DNA of 21,693 nucleotides, from positions 1 through 21,693 of the IMG/VR virus record IMGVR_UViG_3300034374_007114. One strand, written 5' to 3'. The notes under the pieces were generated by a model, which saw nothing but the letters and a program-made list of their open reading frames with translations, did not search any database and was not told where the DNA came from. The DNA is from a virus. This document shows, in pieces, positions 12,619 through 19,634 of this stretch (position 1 is its first letter; every line of letters begins with the position of its first letter). The position numbers and the translations under genes are program-made.

Positions 12619-13664
12619 TACCAACCTTCTTTCTTTCGTTCTTGACAGAATATGGGAGCCTGAAAAGTAATGCCGTGTTCGGGTGTGATAATTGCCATCG
12701 CCTGTTGGGGAACTTCCATACCGAAGTTGTTAATAAATGCGTACTCGTCCACGCCTTTCATGCTTCCATTAACAATTAGCGAAGGACTAGGTAAATATTG
12801 ATGCCAATGTCCGAGCCACAGCGTAGAAAAGTTTTGACCTGTCGCTAAATATCGTTGTGCTTTTCGTGCACGCAACCTCATAATCGGTGGATAAATACCG
12901 CCGATACCGCCACCGCCCGTCGCTTGGTCGCCGTGCGTAACAAGTTGACCGTGCCCATACACATTAAAGAATGCATCTGAACCTTCTGGAATCGTAAAAG
13001 TTATGTATTTATTCTTAGCAAAGTGGCGTTCTAGTTCTTTTGCAAGTAGCCAATCAAAGTTTGTGCGTGCGCGTAACTTCATCCGCGGCTTTCGTGTAGT
13101 GCGCCCATGATTACCGACAACAGATACGACATGAACTTTCCCAAACTCCTTGTGAACCATATCTATTGCTGCAGCCAGTTGTTCCGACCAGAACAAAAAC
13201 GACCCGAACATGGTGTCGGCATTAGTTTCTGTTAATTCCTCATGGATATCACCAGAGAAAATATCGCCACCCAGAATAAGAACACAACCGTCATACTTCA
13301 TCCCAGCCAAATAATGGCGTGTCATTTTTACAAAATTATTAGCCCATGAACGCAGACGAATTACTGCAATACTTCTGCTGTAAGCATTTAATCCATCCAC
13401 TTCGGCTGGATTAACCACTTCGTCTAAATGTAAATCGGACAACATGGCAACTGGTGTAACAGATTTTGCTTTAGGTGCAGATGGCGACAACCATTCAGGC
13501 GGTTCAATATCCGATTGCTCAATTTTCTCTATGAAATTAAGGGCCCTTTCGGCAAGGTCCAAACGCTCTTGTAAGTTCTGCACAAGATGCAGGGCTGCAT
13601 CGCGTTCCTTCCGAAGTTTATTGTCGGCAGTTTTCGCTGCTGCAAATTCCTCATTTAGCGACAT
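12618..13664 (-). CDS. Calcineurin-like metallophosphoesterase
   Basis: The 348-residue protein starts with a coiled-coil (LRKERDAALHLVQNLQERLD) and then carries every motif of the family: SDLHLDE (76-82), GGD (132-134), GNHGR (184-188), THGD (243-246) and GHWH (285-288). These bind two metals and hydrolyse phosphoesters; phage members near recombination genes resemble SbcD/Mre11-type nucleases, which process DNA ends. No SbcC-like ATPase is next to it, so the substrate is uncertain. A GTG start at 13700 is possible, but the ATG at 13664 (overlap of 14 bases with the preceding stop) looks better placed. Confidence 0.85.
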   Translation of the reverse strand: MSLNEEFAAAKTADNKLRKERDAALHLVQNLQERLDLAERALNFIEKIEQSDIEPPEWLSPSAPKAKSVTPVAMLSDLHLDEVVNPAEVDGLNAYSRSIAVIRLRSWANNFVKMTRHYLAGMKYDGCVLILGGDIFSGDIHEELTETNADTMFGSFLFWSEQLAAAIDMVHKEFGKVHVVSVVGNHGRTTRKPRMKLRARTNFDWLLAKELERHFAKNKYITFTIPEGSDAFFNVYGHGQLVTHGDQATGGGGIGGIYPPIMRLRARKAQRYLATGQNFSTLWLGHWHQYLPSPSLIVNGSMKGVDEYAFINNFGMEVPQQAMAIITPEHGITFQAPIFCQERKKEGW

Positions 13665-13884
13665 TGTTGCGCTGCCTGTGAGCCCGAATAGCGTTTTCAC
13701 TTATTGGTAAATTGCGTCGTATCATAACTTTCACAATTGCAGATGCAGAAATCGTTGCATCATTTAATGCGTTAAGAAAATCTGCGTTGTCCTCGTCATT
13801 AAGTTGCTCACAAATCTCCGCAACTCGCGTCACATAAATACGAGAATTACGCGCCTCGTTTATTTCGTTCTTCAGTTTCCCCAT
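13651..13884 (-). CDS. Small putative DNA-binding protein
   Basis: The 77-residue protein ends with a run like a helix-turn-helix (ATISASAIVKVMIRRNLPIS, then ENAIRAHRQRNN), basic at its end. Similar small proteins occur in actinobacteriophages, mostly unnamed. It has a strong AGGAGG site and overlaps the membrane-protein gene before it by 38 bases. It could be a regulator; the helix-turn-helix reading is by eye. Confidence 0.5.
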   Translation of the reverse strand: MGKLKNEINEARNSRIYVTRVAEICEQLNDEDNADFLNALNDATISASAIVKVMIRRNLPISENAIRAHRQRNNVAK

Positions 13885-14107
13885 GTAGTCCTCCTTGGTG
13901 CCATGACAAGTGATTACTTAGTTCGTCTTTTACCCTGTCTAACTTAGTCTCTGTTCGTATCGCAACACCGTATAGGTGTTTTAGTTGACTTTGCACAACA
14001 TTGTGGTCTTGTTTATTTTCTTTACGCAAATTCTGAATAACGGCGACAATAATTGCTCCGACTGCTGTGATAACGGCAACGATAATTATTGCGAAACTGT
14101 TATCCAT
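13847..14107 (-). CDS. DUF2746-like membrane/coiled-coil protein
   Basis: The 86-residue protein begins MDNSFAIIIVAVITAVGAII, giving one membrane span (about 4-25), then a charged helical part with IRTETKLDRVKDELSNHLSWH. This matches the shape of DUF2746 proteins found by actinobacteriophage lysis genes, sometimes called holin or spanin-like. It follows the endolysin and the other holin-like gene, so it is probably part of the lysis set. The ATG at 14107 is preferred over a TTG at 14119 because GGAAAAT lies in front of it. Confidence 0.6.
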   Translation of the reverse strand: MDNSFAIIIVAVITAVGAIIVAVIQNLRKENKQDHNVVQSQLKHLYGVAIRTETKLDRVKDELSNHLSWHQGGLHGETEERNKRGA

Positions 14108-14137
14108 TTCATTTTCCAATTCAGGTTATGTAATCAA

Positions 14138-14677
14138 CTAGTTAAGTCTATCGCCTGCAATATAACGAATATGCCATGGCTCATCCTGCAATTCCCACGA
14201 CCAACCTAGCGACGGTGCAACAGCACGCAAAAACCTAAGCCCTCGGCGTGGACACCCCTTTGGTTTCGTCATAATAGAAACGGTACGACCATTCACACGC
14301 AAAGCACAGTCCACCGCCAGCCCCCACCCATGATTGCTTGTTTCGGGCGTAGCCACAGGCGCGCCATCATGCAAATACCATGTTTCACCATTCCAAGTGC
14401 GCGTTACTTGTTTTGTGCGTCGCGCATCAGGATATTTACGCATACGCAAAAAGAACAAATGTTCCTGCTGACTCACCGAACGATAGTCACCAATCTGAAC
14501 TAACACCAAACCTTCTTTGGCTGCCTCACATTGTAATTTTTGCCACGCCTTTGCTGCAAGATGATGCAATCGCCCAGACGGTAAAATATCCGTCAACAAT
14601 TCTGGTGGCAACTTTCCATTCTTTACGCCACGCAAATCTGCAGGCATAGTAATTGGAACAATAGGTAATTTACGCAT
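14138..14677 (-). CDS. Peptidase M15 (VanY-like) endolysin
   Basis: The 179-residue protein shows the zinc peptidase M15 pattern: SNHGWGLAVD near 114-123 supplies a His and an Asp, and DEPWHIRYI near 165-172 the second His and the catalytic Glu. GDYRSVSQQEHL at 63-74 is the usual upstream segment. Family members cut the peptide stems of peptidoglycan (L-Ala-D-Glu or D-Ala-D-Ala bonds). It is compact, with no separate wall-binding domain. The start at 14677 overlaps the holin stop by eight bases. It is the obvious lysis enzyme, next to a holin-like gene. Confidence 0.88.
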   Translation of the reverse strand: MRKLPIVPITMPADLRGVKNGKLPPELLTDILPSGRLHHLAAKAWQKLQCEAAKEGLVLVQIGDYRSVSQQEHLFFLRMRKYPDARRTKQVTRTWNGETWYLHDGAPVATPETSNHGWGLAVDCALRVNGRTVSIMTKPKGCPRRGLRFLRAVAPSLGWSWELQDEPWHIRYIAGDRLN

Positions 14678-14900
14678 CCGAACCGCGACCGAAAGCGTGG
14701 TCATTCGGGTTAATCCAACGCAACACAGGCGGAATCAAAGCAGCAACAAACGCTTTTGCTACATCATCCCAAGTCCATTCCAAAGTTGCCATAACAGCAA
14801 TAACAGCACCTAACGCTGAGCGCAGATACGACAAACACATTTGCCACTGCTGTTGAGTAATCCCAACCTTTACAGGTTGTTTCTTTTTAGATGTTGCCAT
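14670..14900 (-). CDS. Holin-like membrane protein
   Basis: The 76-residue product has a basic start (MATSKKKQPVK), a hydrophobic segment LRSALGAVIAVMATLEW (about 26-42) and a second, weaker one, DVAKAFVAALIPPVLRWINP (46-65), with a polar end. Size, two-span topology and the place directly before the M15 endolysin fit a holin that opens the membrane at lysis. The conserved-looking PPVLRWINP motif recurs in actinobacteriophage holin-like proteins. No functional motif can prove it. Confidence 0.7.
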   Translation of the reverse strand: MATSKKKQPVKVGITQQQWQMCLSYLRSALGAVIAVMATLEWTWDDVAKAFVAALIPPVLRWINPNDHAFGRGSDA

Positions 14901-15261
14901 CAGTTGTCACTTCCTTCCAACTTGTAGTGTCCTCATCCCAATAATAAAACTTTCCATCCGTAGGATACGAAACAGGTGGTTCCCATTGGCAGGTGGCTTC
15001 ATTGAGAACCCACGAAGCAAAAGGTTGCGGCGGAATAAACGCATCACGAGCCGCATCAAATATGTAGCCGATGCCAGCATAGTTTTTGCGGAACGTTGCG
15101 TTGAAACTTGTTTGCTTCCAGTTAGAACCTAACCCCAAACCTGCAAGGAAGTCAATACCCTGTTGTTCGTTATCTGGTGCTGGGTCTGGTGCATCATCGT
15201 CGGATACCGAAAGAACCCTCAGTACTACATTGTTTTCGTCTAGTTCTGCAAAATATGCCAT
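14887..15261 (-). CDS. Marine-phage-type small structural-associated protein
   Basis: The 124-residue product begins MAYFAELDENNVVLRVLSVS, an N-terminus I recognise from hypothetical proteins of marine cyano- and pelagiphages, where it sits near tail fibre genes. It has a negative stretch (SDDDAPDPAPDNEQQG), an FRKNYAGIGYIFDAARDAF core and a Trp-rich C-terminus (TCQWEPPVSYPTDGKFYYWD). The role is unknown, probably tail-related given its place after the fibre genes. It overlaps the holin gene by 14 bases. Confidence 0.65.
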   Translation of the reverse strand: MAYFAELDENNVVLRVLSVSDDDAPDPAPDNEQQGIDFLAGLGLGSNWKQTSFNATFRKNYAGIGYIFDAARDAFIPPQPFASWVLNEATCQWEPPVSYPTDGKFYYWDEDTTSWKEVTTDGNI

Positions 15262-15271
15262 AATAATCTCC

Positions 15272-16177
15272 TTACGCTACTACGAGTGAGCCTGTGTCGT
15301 TGAAGGTGTGGATTGTGTAGATGCCCGAGGTAGTGATAGTTCCACCAGTAACAGTAAACGGATTATTTGCCGTGACATAACGAATGATTACGACACCCTT
15401 ACCGCCAGCACCACCAGTAGCGCCACCACCGCCACCACCACCACCACCCGTGTTTGCTGTACCAGCAAACCCAGACTGCTGGCCACCGCTGTATGCGCCA
15501 CCATTACCGCCACCACCGTCACCGCCAGTGCGATAGGTCGCACTTGTACCGCCACCAGCACCACCGCCAGCACGAGTAACCGATGAACCAGTTATGGACG
15601 AAGCAAGACCGTCGCCACCAAAACCAGCAGAATCCGTGTTTCCCGCTTCGGTTGCTCCACCCCCGCCACCGCCGTAGAAAGTTGGCGAGACACCGTAGCC
15701 ATCGCCACCGCCAAACCCTTGATTCGCTGTTCCCGCAGCAAGACCTTGTGAACCGCCCGTGTTCGGACCAGCACCACCGCCACCCGACCCACCAGTTTGA
15801 GCAGCAAGATTAGATGCGCCACGCCCGCCACCAGTTGAAGTAATAGTCGTAATGTCTGAACCAGACAATGAAGTATTTGTTCCACTTGTGTTTGCAGAAC
15901 CACCGCCGCCAACCGCGACTGTGTATGTGTTCGGTGTCAAAGTAATGGTTGCTTCGGCTGAGGAGTTCCTTCCAGAACTTTCACCGCTTACCGAAGAACG
16001 ATAACCCCCCGCACCGCCACCACCACCGTTGTAACTTGTGCCAGAACCAGAACCACCACCGCCACCACCAGCGATAACCAAGTATTCAACACCAGCAATT
16101 TCATAAACGGGTTCAGTCCAAGCATTACCGAACCATTGACCAACAAGAGTACTGGGGCGAGTGCGTGCGCCTTTCAT
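15272..16177 (-). CDS. Glycine-rich tail fibre/adhesin paralogue 2
   Basis: The 301-residue protein opens RPSTLVGQWFGNA (7-19), then VEYLVIAGGGGGG, then a long Gly/Ser/Thr/Asn region (about 35-270) with dozens of GGG runs, and ends in GGKGVVIIRY and TVTGGTITTSG with a hydrophobic YTIHTFNDTGSLVVA. This is the composition of phage receptor-binding glycine-rich domains, such as the polyglycine sandwich of T-even gp38. It is a close paralogue of the preceding gene; the two share both ends, and the ATG overlaps the preceding stop (ATGA). The Gly-rich core is the part that would vary between phages and set host range. Confidence 0.72.
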   Translation of the reverse strand: MKGARTRPSTLVGQWFGNAWTEPVYEIAGVEYLVIAGGGGGGSGSGTSYNGGGGGAGGYRSSVSGESSGRNSSAEATITLTPNTYTVAVGGGGSANTSGTNTSLSGSDITTITSTGGGRGASNLAAQTGGSGGGGAGPNTGGSQGLAAGTANQGFGGGDGYGVSPTFYGGGGGGATEAGNTDSAGFGGDGLASSITGSSVTRAGGGAGGGTSATYRTGGDGGGGNGGAYSGGQQSGFAGTANTGGGGGGGGGATGGAGGKGVVIIRYVTANNPFTVTGGTITTSGIYTIHTFNDTGSLVVA

Positions 16178-17070
16178 GCGATCACCAAACTACCTGTGTC
16201 ATTGAACGTATGAATCGTGTAGTTCCCAGAAGTTGTAATGGTGCCACCCGTAACTGATGTAATCCGAGCATTTGCCAAATCTGCGGTCAGGTAACGAACG
16301 ATTACAACACCCTTGCCACCCGCTCCGCCTGCACGATTGACGGCATTGTTGTCAAACAGTCCACCGCCACCACCGCCACCGGTGTTTGCTGTGCCTGCGC
16401 CAGCGTTAGAGGTGAAGGCCTTTGCGCCTGCACCGCCTCCGCCTGTTCCAGCAGTTCCACCATTTCCGCCATCCTTGCCCGAACATCCGCCACCGCCACC
16501 ACCACGGGTAACAGAAGAACCTGTGATGCTTGATGCCGAACCTGCACCACCAGCACCACCGTTGCTTTGGTCTGTCGCACCAGAAGCATTACCGCCAACA
16601 CCGCCAGCACCACCACCGCCACCACCAGGATGATTCCCAGCAGTTCCACCATCACCACCAGCATTGCCTTGACCTGATGTGCCAGCCGCACCATCACCAG
16701 CAGGACCACCACCGCCACCAGAACCACCTGTTGAACCGTTGTTTGTGTTGCGACCACCACCGCCACCACCCGTTGAGGTGACTGTTGAGAATGATGAGTT
16801 TGAACCGTTGGCTCCATTTGTGCCAGAGCCGACTGCCCCACCACCACCTACGGTGGCTGTGTAACTTCCTGGACTCAATACGAGGGTTGATGTTTGGTAT
16901 CCACCGCCACCACCGCCGCCACCGCCAACATCGCCAGCGGGACCAGCGCCGCCGCCGCCACCAGCAATGACTAGGTATTCAACTGATAGCGGTGCCGAAC
17001 CCAAAGCGTTACCAAACCATTGACCCACCAGAGTTGATGGGCGTTCACGCTGACCGTAACGCAAAGTCAT
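16174..17070 (-). CDS. Glycine-rich tail fibre/adhesin paralogue 1
   Basis: The 298-residue protein has the same start (RPSTLVGQWFGNA, 11-23), the VEYLVIAGGGGG segment, and the same ending (GGKGVVIVRY, TVTGGTITTSG, YTIHTFNDTGSLVIA) as the following gene, with a Gly-rich middle that differs in detail. The pair probably arose by tandem duplication. It is expected on the virion tail tip, binding the host surface. Proline-rich open frames on the opposite strand are only the complement of its GGX codons. Confidence 0.72.
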   Translation of the reverse strand: MTLRYGQRERPSTLVGQWFGNALGSAPLSVEYLVIAGGGGGAGPAGDVGGGGGGGGGYQTSTLVLSPGSYTATVGGGGAVGSGTNGANGSNSSFSTVTSTGGGGGGRNTNNGSTGGSGGGGGPAGDGAAGTSGQGNAGGDGGTAGNHPGGGGGGAGGVGGNASGATDQSNGGAGGAGSASSITGSSVTRGGGGGGCSGKDGGNGGTAGTGGGGAGAKAFTSNAGAGTANTGGGGGGGLFDNNAVNRAGGAGGKGVVIVRYLTADLANARITSVTGGTITTSGNYTIHTFNDTGSLVIA

Positions 17071-17079
17071 CAGTCAACC

Positions 17080-17445
17080 TCAGACAGTAATCTGATTGAC
17101 ATACCCGTGAATCGTCACCACATTAGCAGTCGCACAAAACGCCTTCACCTCAAGAGCCGCCGAAGCATTACCCTTGATAAGAAGCCCAGGGGCTACAAGA
17201 ACCAAACCCGACTCGGCAGCAATCGTCAATTCAATCAAGTCATCAGGTGAAGTCGTACCACCCCACTCAACCGTCAACTTACGGGCAGTCGTATCCGAGT
17301 TCACGGCATACAACCAAATCTCGTCGTAGGTTGTTGCGGTTGATGAACCAGTATGAATCGTCGTACCAGGTGTAGCCGTAGCCGCAACCTTGATAGCACG
17401 ACCATCAGTAGAGCCAGACAGTTTGACTTTCGTAAATGTTGCCAT
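17080..17445 (-). CDS. Hypothetical virion protein
   Basis: The 121-residue protein is beta-rich and of low charge (MATFTKVKLSGSTDGRAIKV, LTVEWGGTTSPDDLIELTIA, GLLIKGNASAALEVKAF), the look of a small tail or capsid-decoration protein. No specific family is recognised. It lies between other structural-type genes in the tail operon, which supports a virion role. Confidence 0.6.
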   Translation of the reverse strand: MATFTKVKLSGSTDGRAIKVAATATPGTTIHTGSSTATTYDEIWLYAVNSDTTARKLTVEWGGTTSPDDLIELTIAAESGLVLVAPGLLIKGNASAALEVKAFCATANVVTIHGYVNQITV

Positions 17446-17455
17446 TAGTTATCTC

Positions 17456-17722
17456 CTAACTAAATACCTGAACTTGAAGAATATCTGCACCGCCAGCAAT
17501 CGCAATCCATTCCGAACCATCATAAACCTGCATCTGGTCAATATCCATAAGATAACTAACCATTCCCTCAGCAAGTGTCGGTTCACCAGCACCACCGAAC
17601 GCTGCTGTACGAGCCGCTTCGTCAGCGAAACGCATCACCGCTTGGTCCATTAAATATGTGTTGACCTGCGCGGCGGTAAGAATATCGCCACTTACAAAGA
17701 GTTTTGCACCTGCACCTGCCAT
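17456..17722 (-). CDS. Small virion-associated protein
   Basis: The 88-residue product starts MAGAGAKLFVSGDILTAAQV and contains FADEAARTAAFGGAGEPTLA and a VYDGSEWIAIAG ending. This 'ADEAARTAAF ... GM ... YDGSxW' pattern recurs in small phage structural proteins I have seen near tail genes, with no defined function. It is placed directly after the minor tail protein gene. Confidence 0.65.
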   Translation of the reverse strand: MAGAGAKLFVSGDILTAAQVNTYLMDQAVMRFADEAARTAAFGGAGEPTLAEGMVSYLMDIDQMQVYDGSEWIAIAGGADILQVQVFS

Positions 17723-17729
17723 AGTTACT

Positions 17730-19634
17730 TTATGTTAGCGCATTAAGTGCATCTAATACACCATAGACAGCATCATCTAACTCAAATGGGAATAACACAT
17801 AGGCATCTGCCATGGCTATTTCCAATAAGTGGACATTTGGGGTAATTCTGTGGGACAAGCGTTCTACGGTCTGATACTTAGTAATCGTGGTTGGACTGCC
17901 TGTTTCATAGTTGCGTTCCACCGTAATCGTGTCACCCAACTCCAATTGGTTAAGAAGGGCCCTATCCCCTGATACCTGTGCCGAAACATTAAGTAACATA
18001 TTCTCAAACCGATACGCTGGCTGGGAATACAAGGAAAGTAGTTGTTCTGCAAGGGTAAGCGCGGCAGCATCCGTTGACAATAACAAATCAGTAAGTGATA
18101 GAGAAGTAATACCGAACTCAGTTTGACTACTCACATCATCAGCAATCTGCGTGGTACCTCCAATTATCGTTGTCAATACCTTATTGTAAAGAAACTCCTG
18201 CCCAAACATAATGCTTAAATCCTGATATTTAATACCAGAACCTTGCGCATCACTAAATGCTGCAGCAGGAGTAGCAAACGCAGCAGACGTTCTGTCCCGA
18301 AATATCAGGTCGCCATTCCGTGCAACAAAAAAGAAACCTTGTTCGGCATCCGCAATCTGTTGAGCATAAGTTAAAGCATTAGTGTTGCCGTCAATTTGAT
18401 ATGCGCCAAGTGTTGCAGTACCAGAACTTATATTGGTTGTTCCCTGATAGTCAATTTCTGGTAATGCCAAAAGATAATTAAGTCGTGCACCAGACAACTG
18501 TTCCGATGGTGTCCTATCTTGGTCCGTATAAGTATTTGCCAACAACACAAAGTCATCGGCAGCAGTAACCGTTACATCCGAAATGTCTGTGTTCTTTCCA
18601 GTCCGATATGACAAATCAATGTCTGTAATTCGTCCAATAAAAATCTCGTCACTACCGAGTTTTATAGTTACCTTGCGACGCGGCGTAACACCAGACCGTC
18701 CCGTGCTTGTATCCCAATATGGGGAACTTTGATTTGTTGGGTCAAATCGCCTGTCATTATTCAGCAAAGTAATTGACGAAATGCCTGCAGAAAATTGCGA
18801 CAATTGGTCTTGTCTCCCACGATTAACAGTTAATTGTTGAACCAACGCCGACACATCATCGCCTTGTAATGCGCCTTCTAAGTAGTAACTATCCAACACG
18901 CTTCCATCAGTAGGTTCACTACCAGCACTTATTTCGGTTCCTATCAACCCCCAAGTGCCTGATGATGTGCTTGCGTTAGCCGTTCCCGACCACGACAACG
19001 CACCGTCTTGTATGTACCCTGTCCACGAGTCGCTGTACGAACCGTCAAAGTAAGGGCGAAGCGTTGATGTTTGTTCTACTATCGCACCGTCTACGTACCA
19101 CAATTTAGCGTTGGCGGTAGTTTCTTCTATTGCCCAATCCATGCCAACGGTATTTGCTATTGGTGTATCTGCGAATGATAAGCGCACCCAACCGTCAGTA
19201 TCACTAACGGTAGTAGCCGAACTAATTTGGCTTTGTTGATTTGTCCCGACTGCCGTATATTCTCGGGTGCGAATACGCAGTGAACACGACGGCTGACCTG
19301 CCGGTACTTTGACGTATGCGCTGAACTGATACGTAAGACCTGGCGTTACGGGTATCCGATTTGCTGCGGTATTGGCGTACTGAACTCTGCCAATGACGAC
19401 AGCGTTCTTGTTTACCGCTAGGCAAGCGGAACCTATGTATGCGTCAGTGGTTATTCGTGTAATAGTTGCCGATACCCCGTACCAGTTGGTCGTGTTTGTC
19501 TCAAACGATGGATTGGTGACAAGGTTTGTGCGTGTCACCTTCGTGGAATAATCACCAAGCGTGAAACGATAAATGGGGAAACCAAGTTCCATCAGAACAG
19601 TAAGTTCTTCTCCAGAAGCAAGCGTTGTTGGCAT
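17730..19634 (-). CDS. Minor tail protein with carbohydrate-binding-like domain
   Basis: The 634-residue protein begins with a short tail-type stretch, then a jelly-roll-like domain (about 36-200): TNLVTNPSFETNTTNW, ITTDAYIGSACLAV, IPVTPGLTYQFSAYVKVPAG, ending DGSYSDSWTGYIQ. This matches the CBM4/9-like modules common in actinobacteriophage tails. From about 250 follows a baseplate-type region (SITLLNNDRRFDPTNQSSPY, VTIKLGSDEIFIGRITDIDL, VTAADDFVLLANTY). It probably sits at the tail tip, with the sugar-binding part touching the host surface. The ATG overlaps the tape measure stop (TAATG). Confidence 0.75.
   Translation of the reverse strand: MPTTLASGEELTVLMELGFPIYRFTLGDYSTKVTRTNLVTNPSFETNTTNWYGVSATITRITTDAYIGSACLAVNKNAVVIGRVQYANTAANRIPVTPGLTYQFSAYVKVPAGQPSCSLRIRTREYTAVGTNQQSQISSATTVSDTDGWVRLSFADTPIANTVGMDWAIEETTANAKLWYVDGAIVEQTSTLRPYFDGSYSDSWTGYIQDGALSWSGTANASTSSGTWGLIGTEISAGSEPTDGSVLDSYYLEGALQGDDVSALVQQLTVNRGRQDQLSQFSAGISSITLLNNDRRFDPTNQSSPYWDTSTGRSGVTPRRKVTIKLGSDEIFIGRITDIDLSYRTGKNTDISDVTVTAADDFVLLANTYTDQDRTPSEQLSGARLNYLLALPEIDYQGTTNISSGTATLGAYQIDGNTNALTYAQQIADAEQGFFFVARNGDLIFRDRTSAAFATPAAAFSDAQGSGIKYQDLSIMFGQEFLYNKVLTTIIGGTTQIADDVSSQTEFGITSLSLTDLLLSTDAAALTLAEQLLSLYSQPAYRFENMLLNVSAQVSGDRALLNQLELGDTITVERNYETGSPTTITKYQTVERLSHRITPNVHLLEIAMADAYVLFPFELDDAVYGVLDALNALT

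Noticed and set aside
16313-16864. Long Pro-rich open frames on the plus strand
   Set aside because: They are the exact complement of the Gly-rich codons of the minus-strand adhesin gene; no ribosome site and no gene-like composition.
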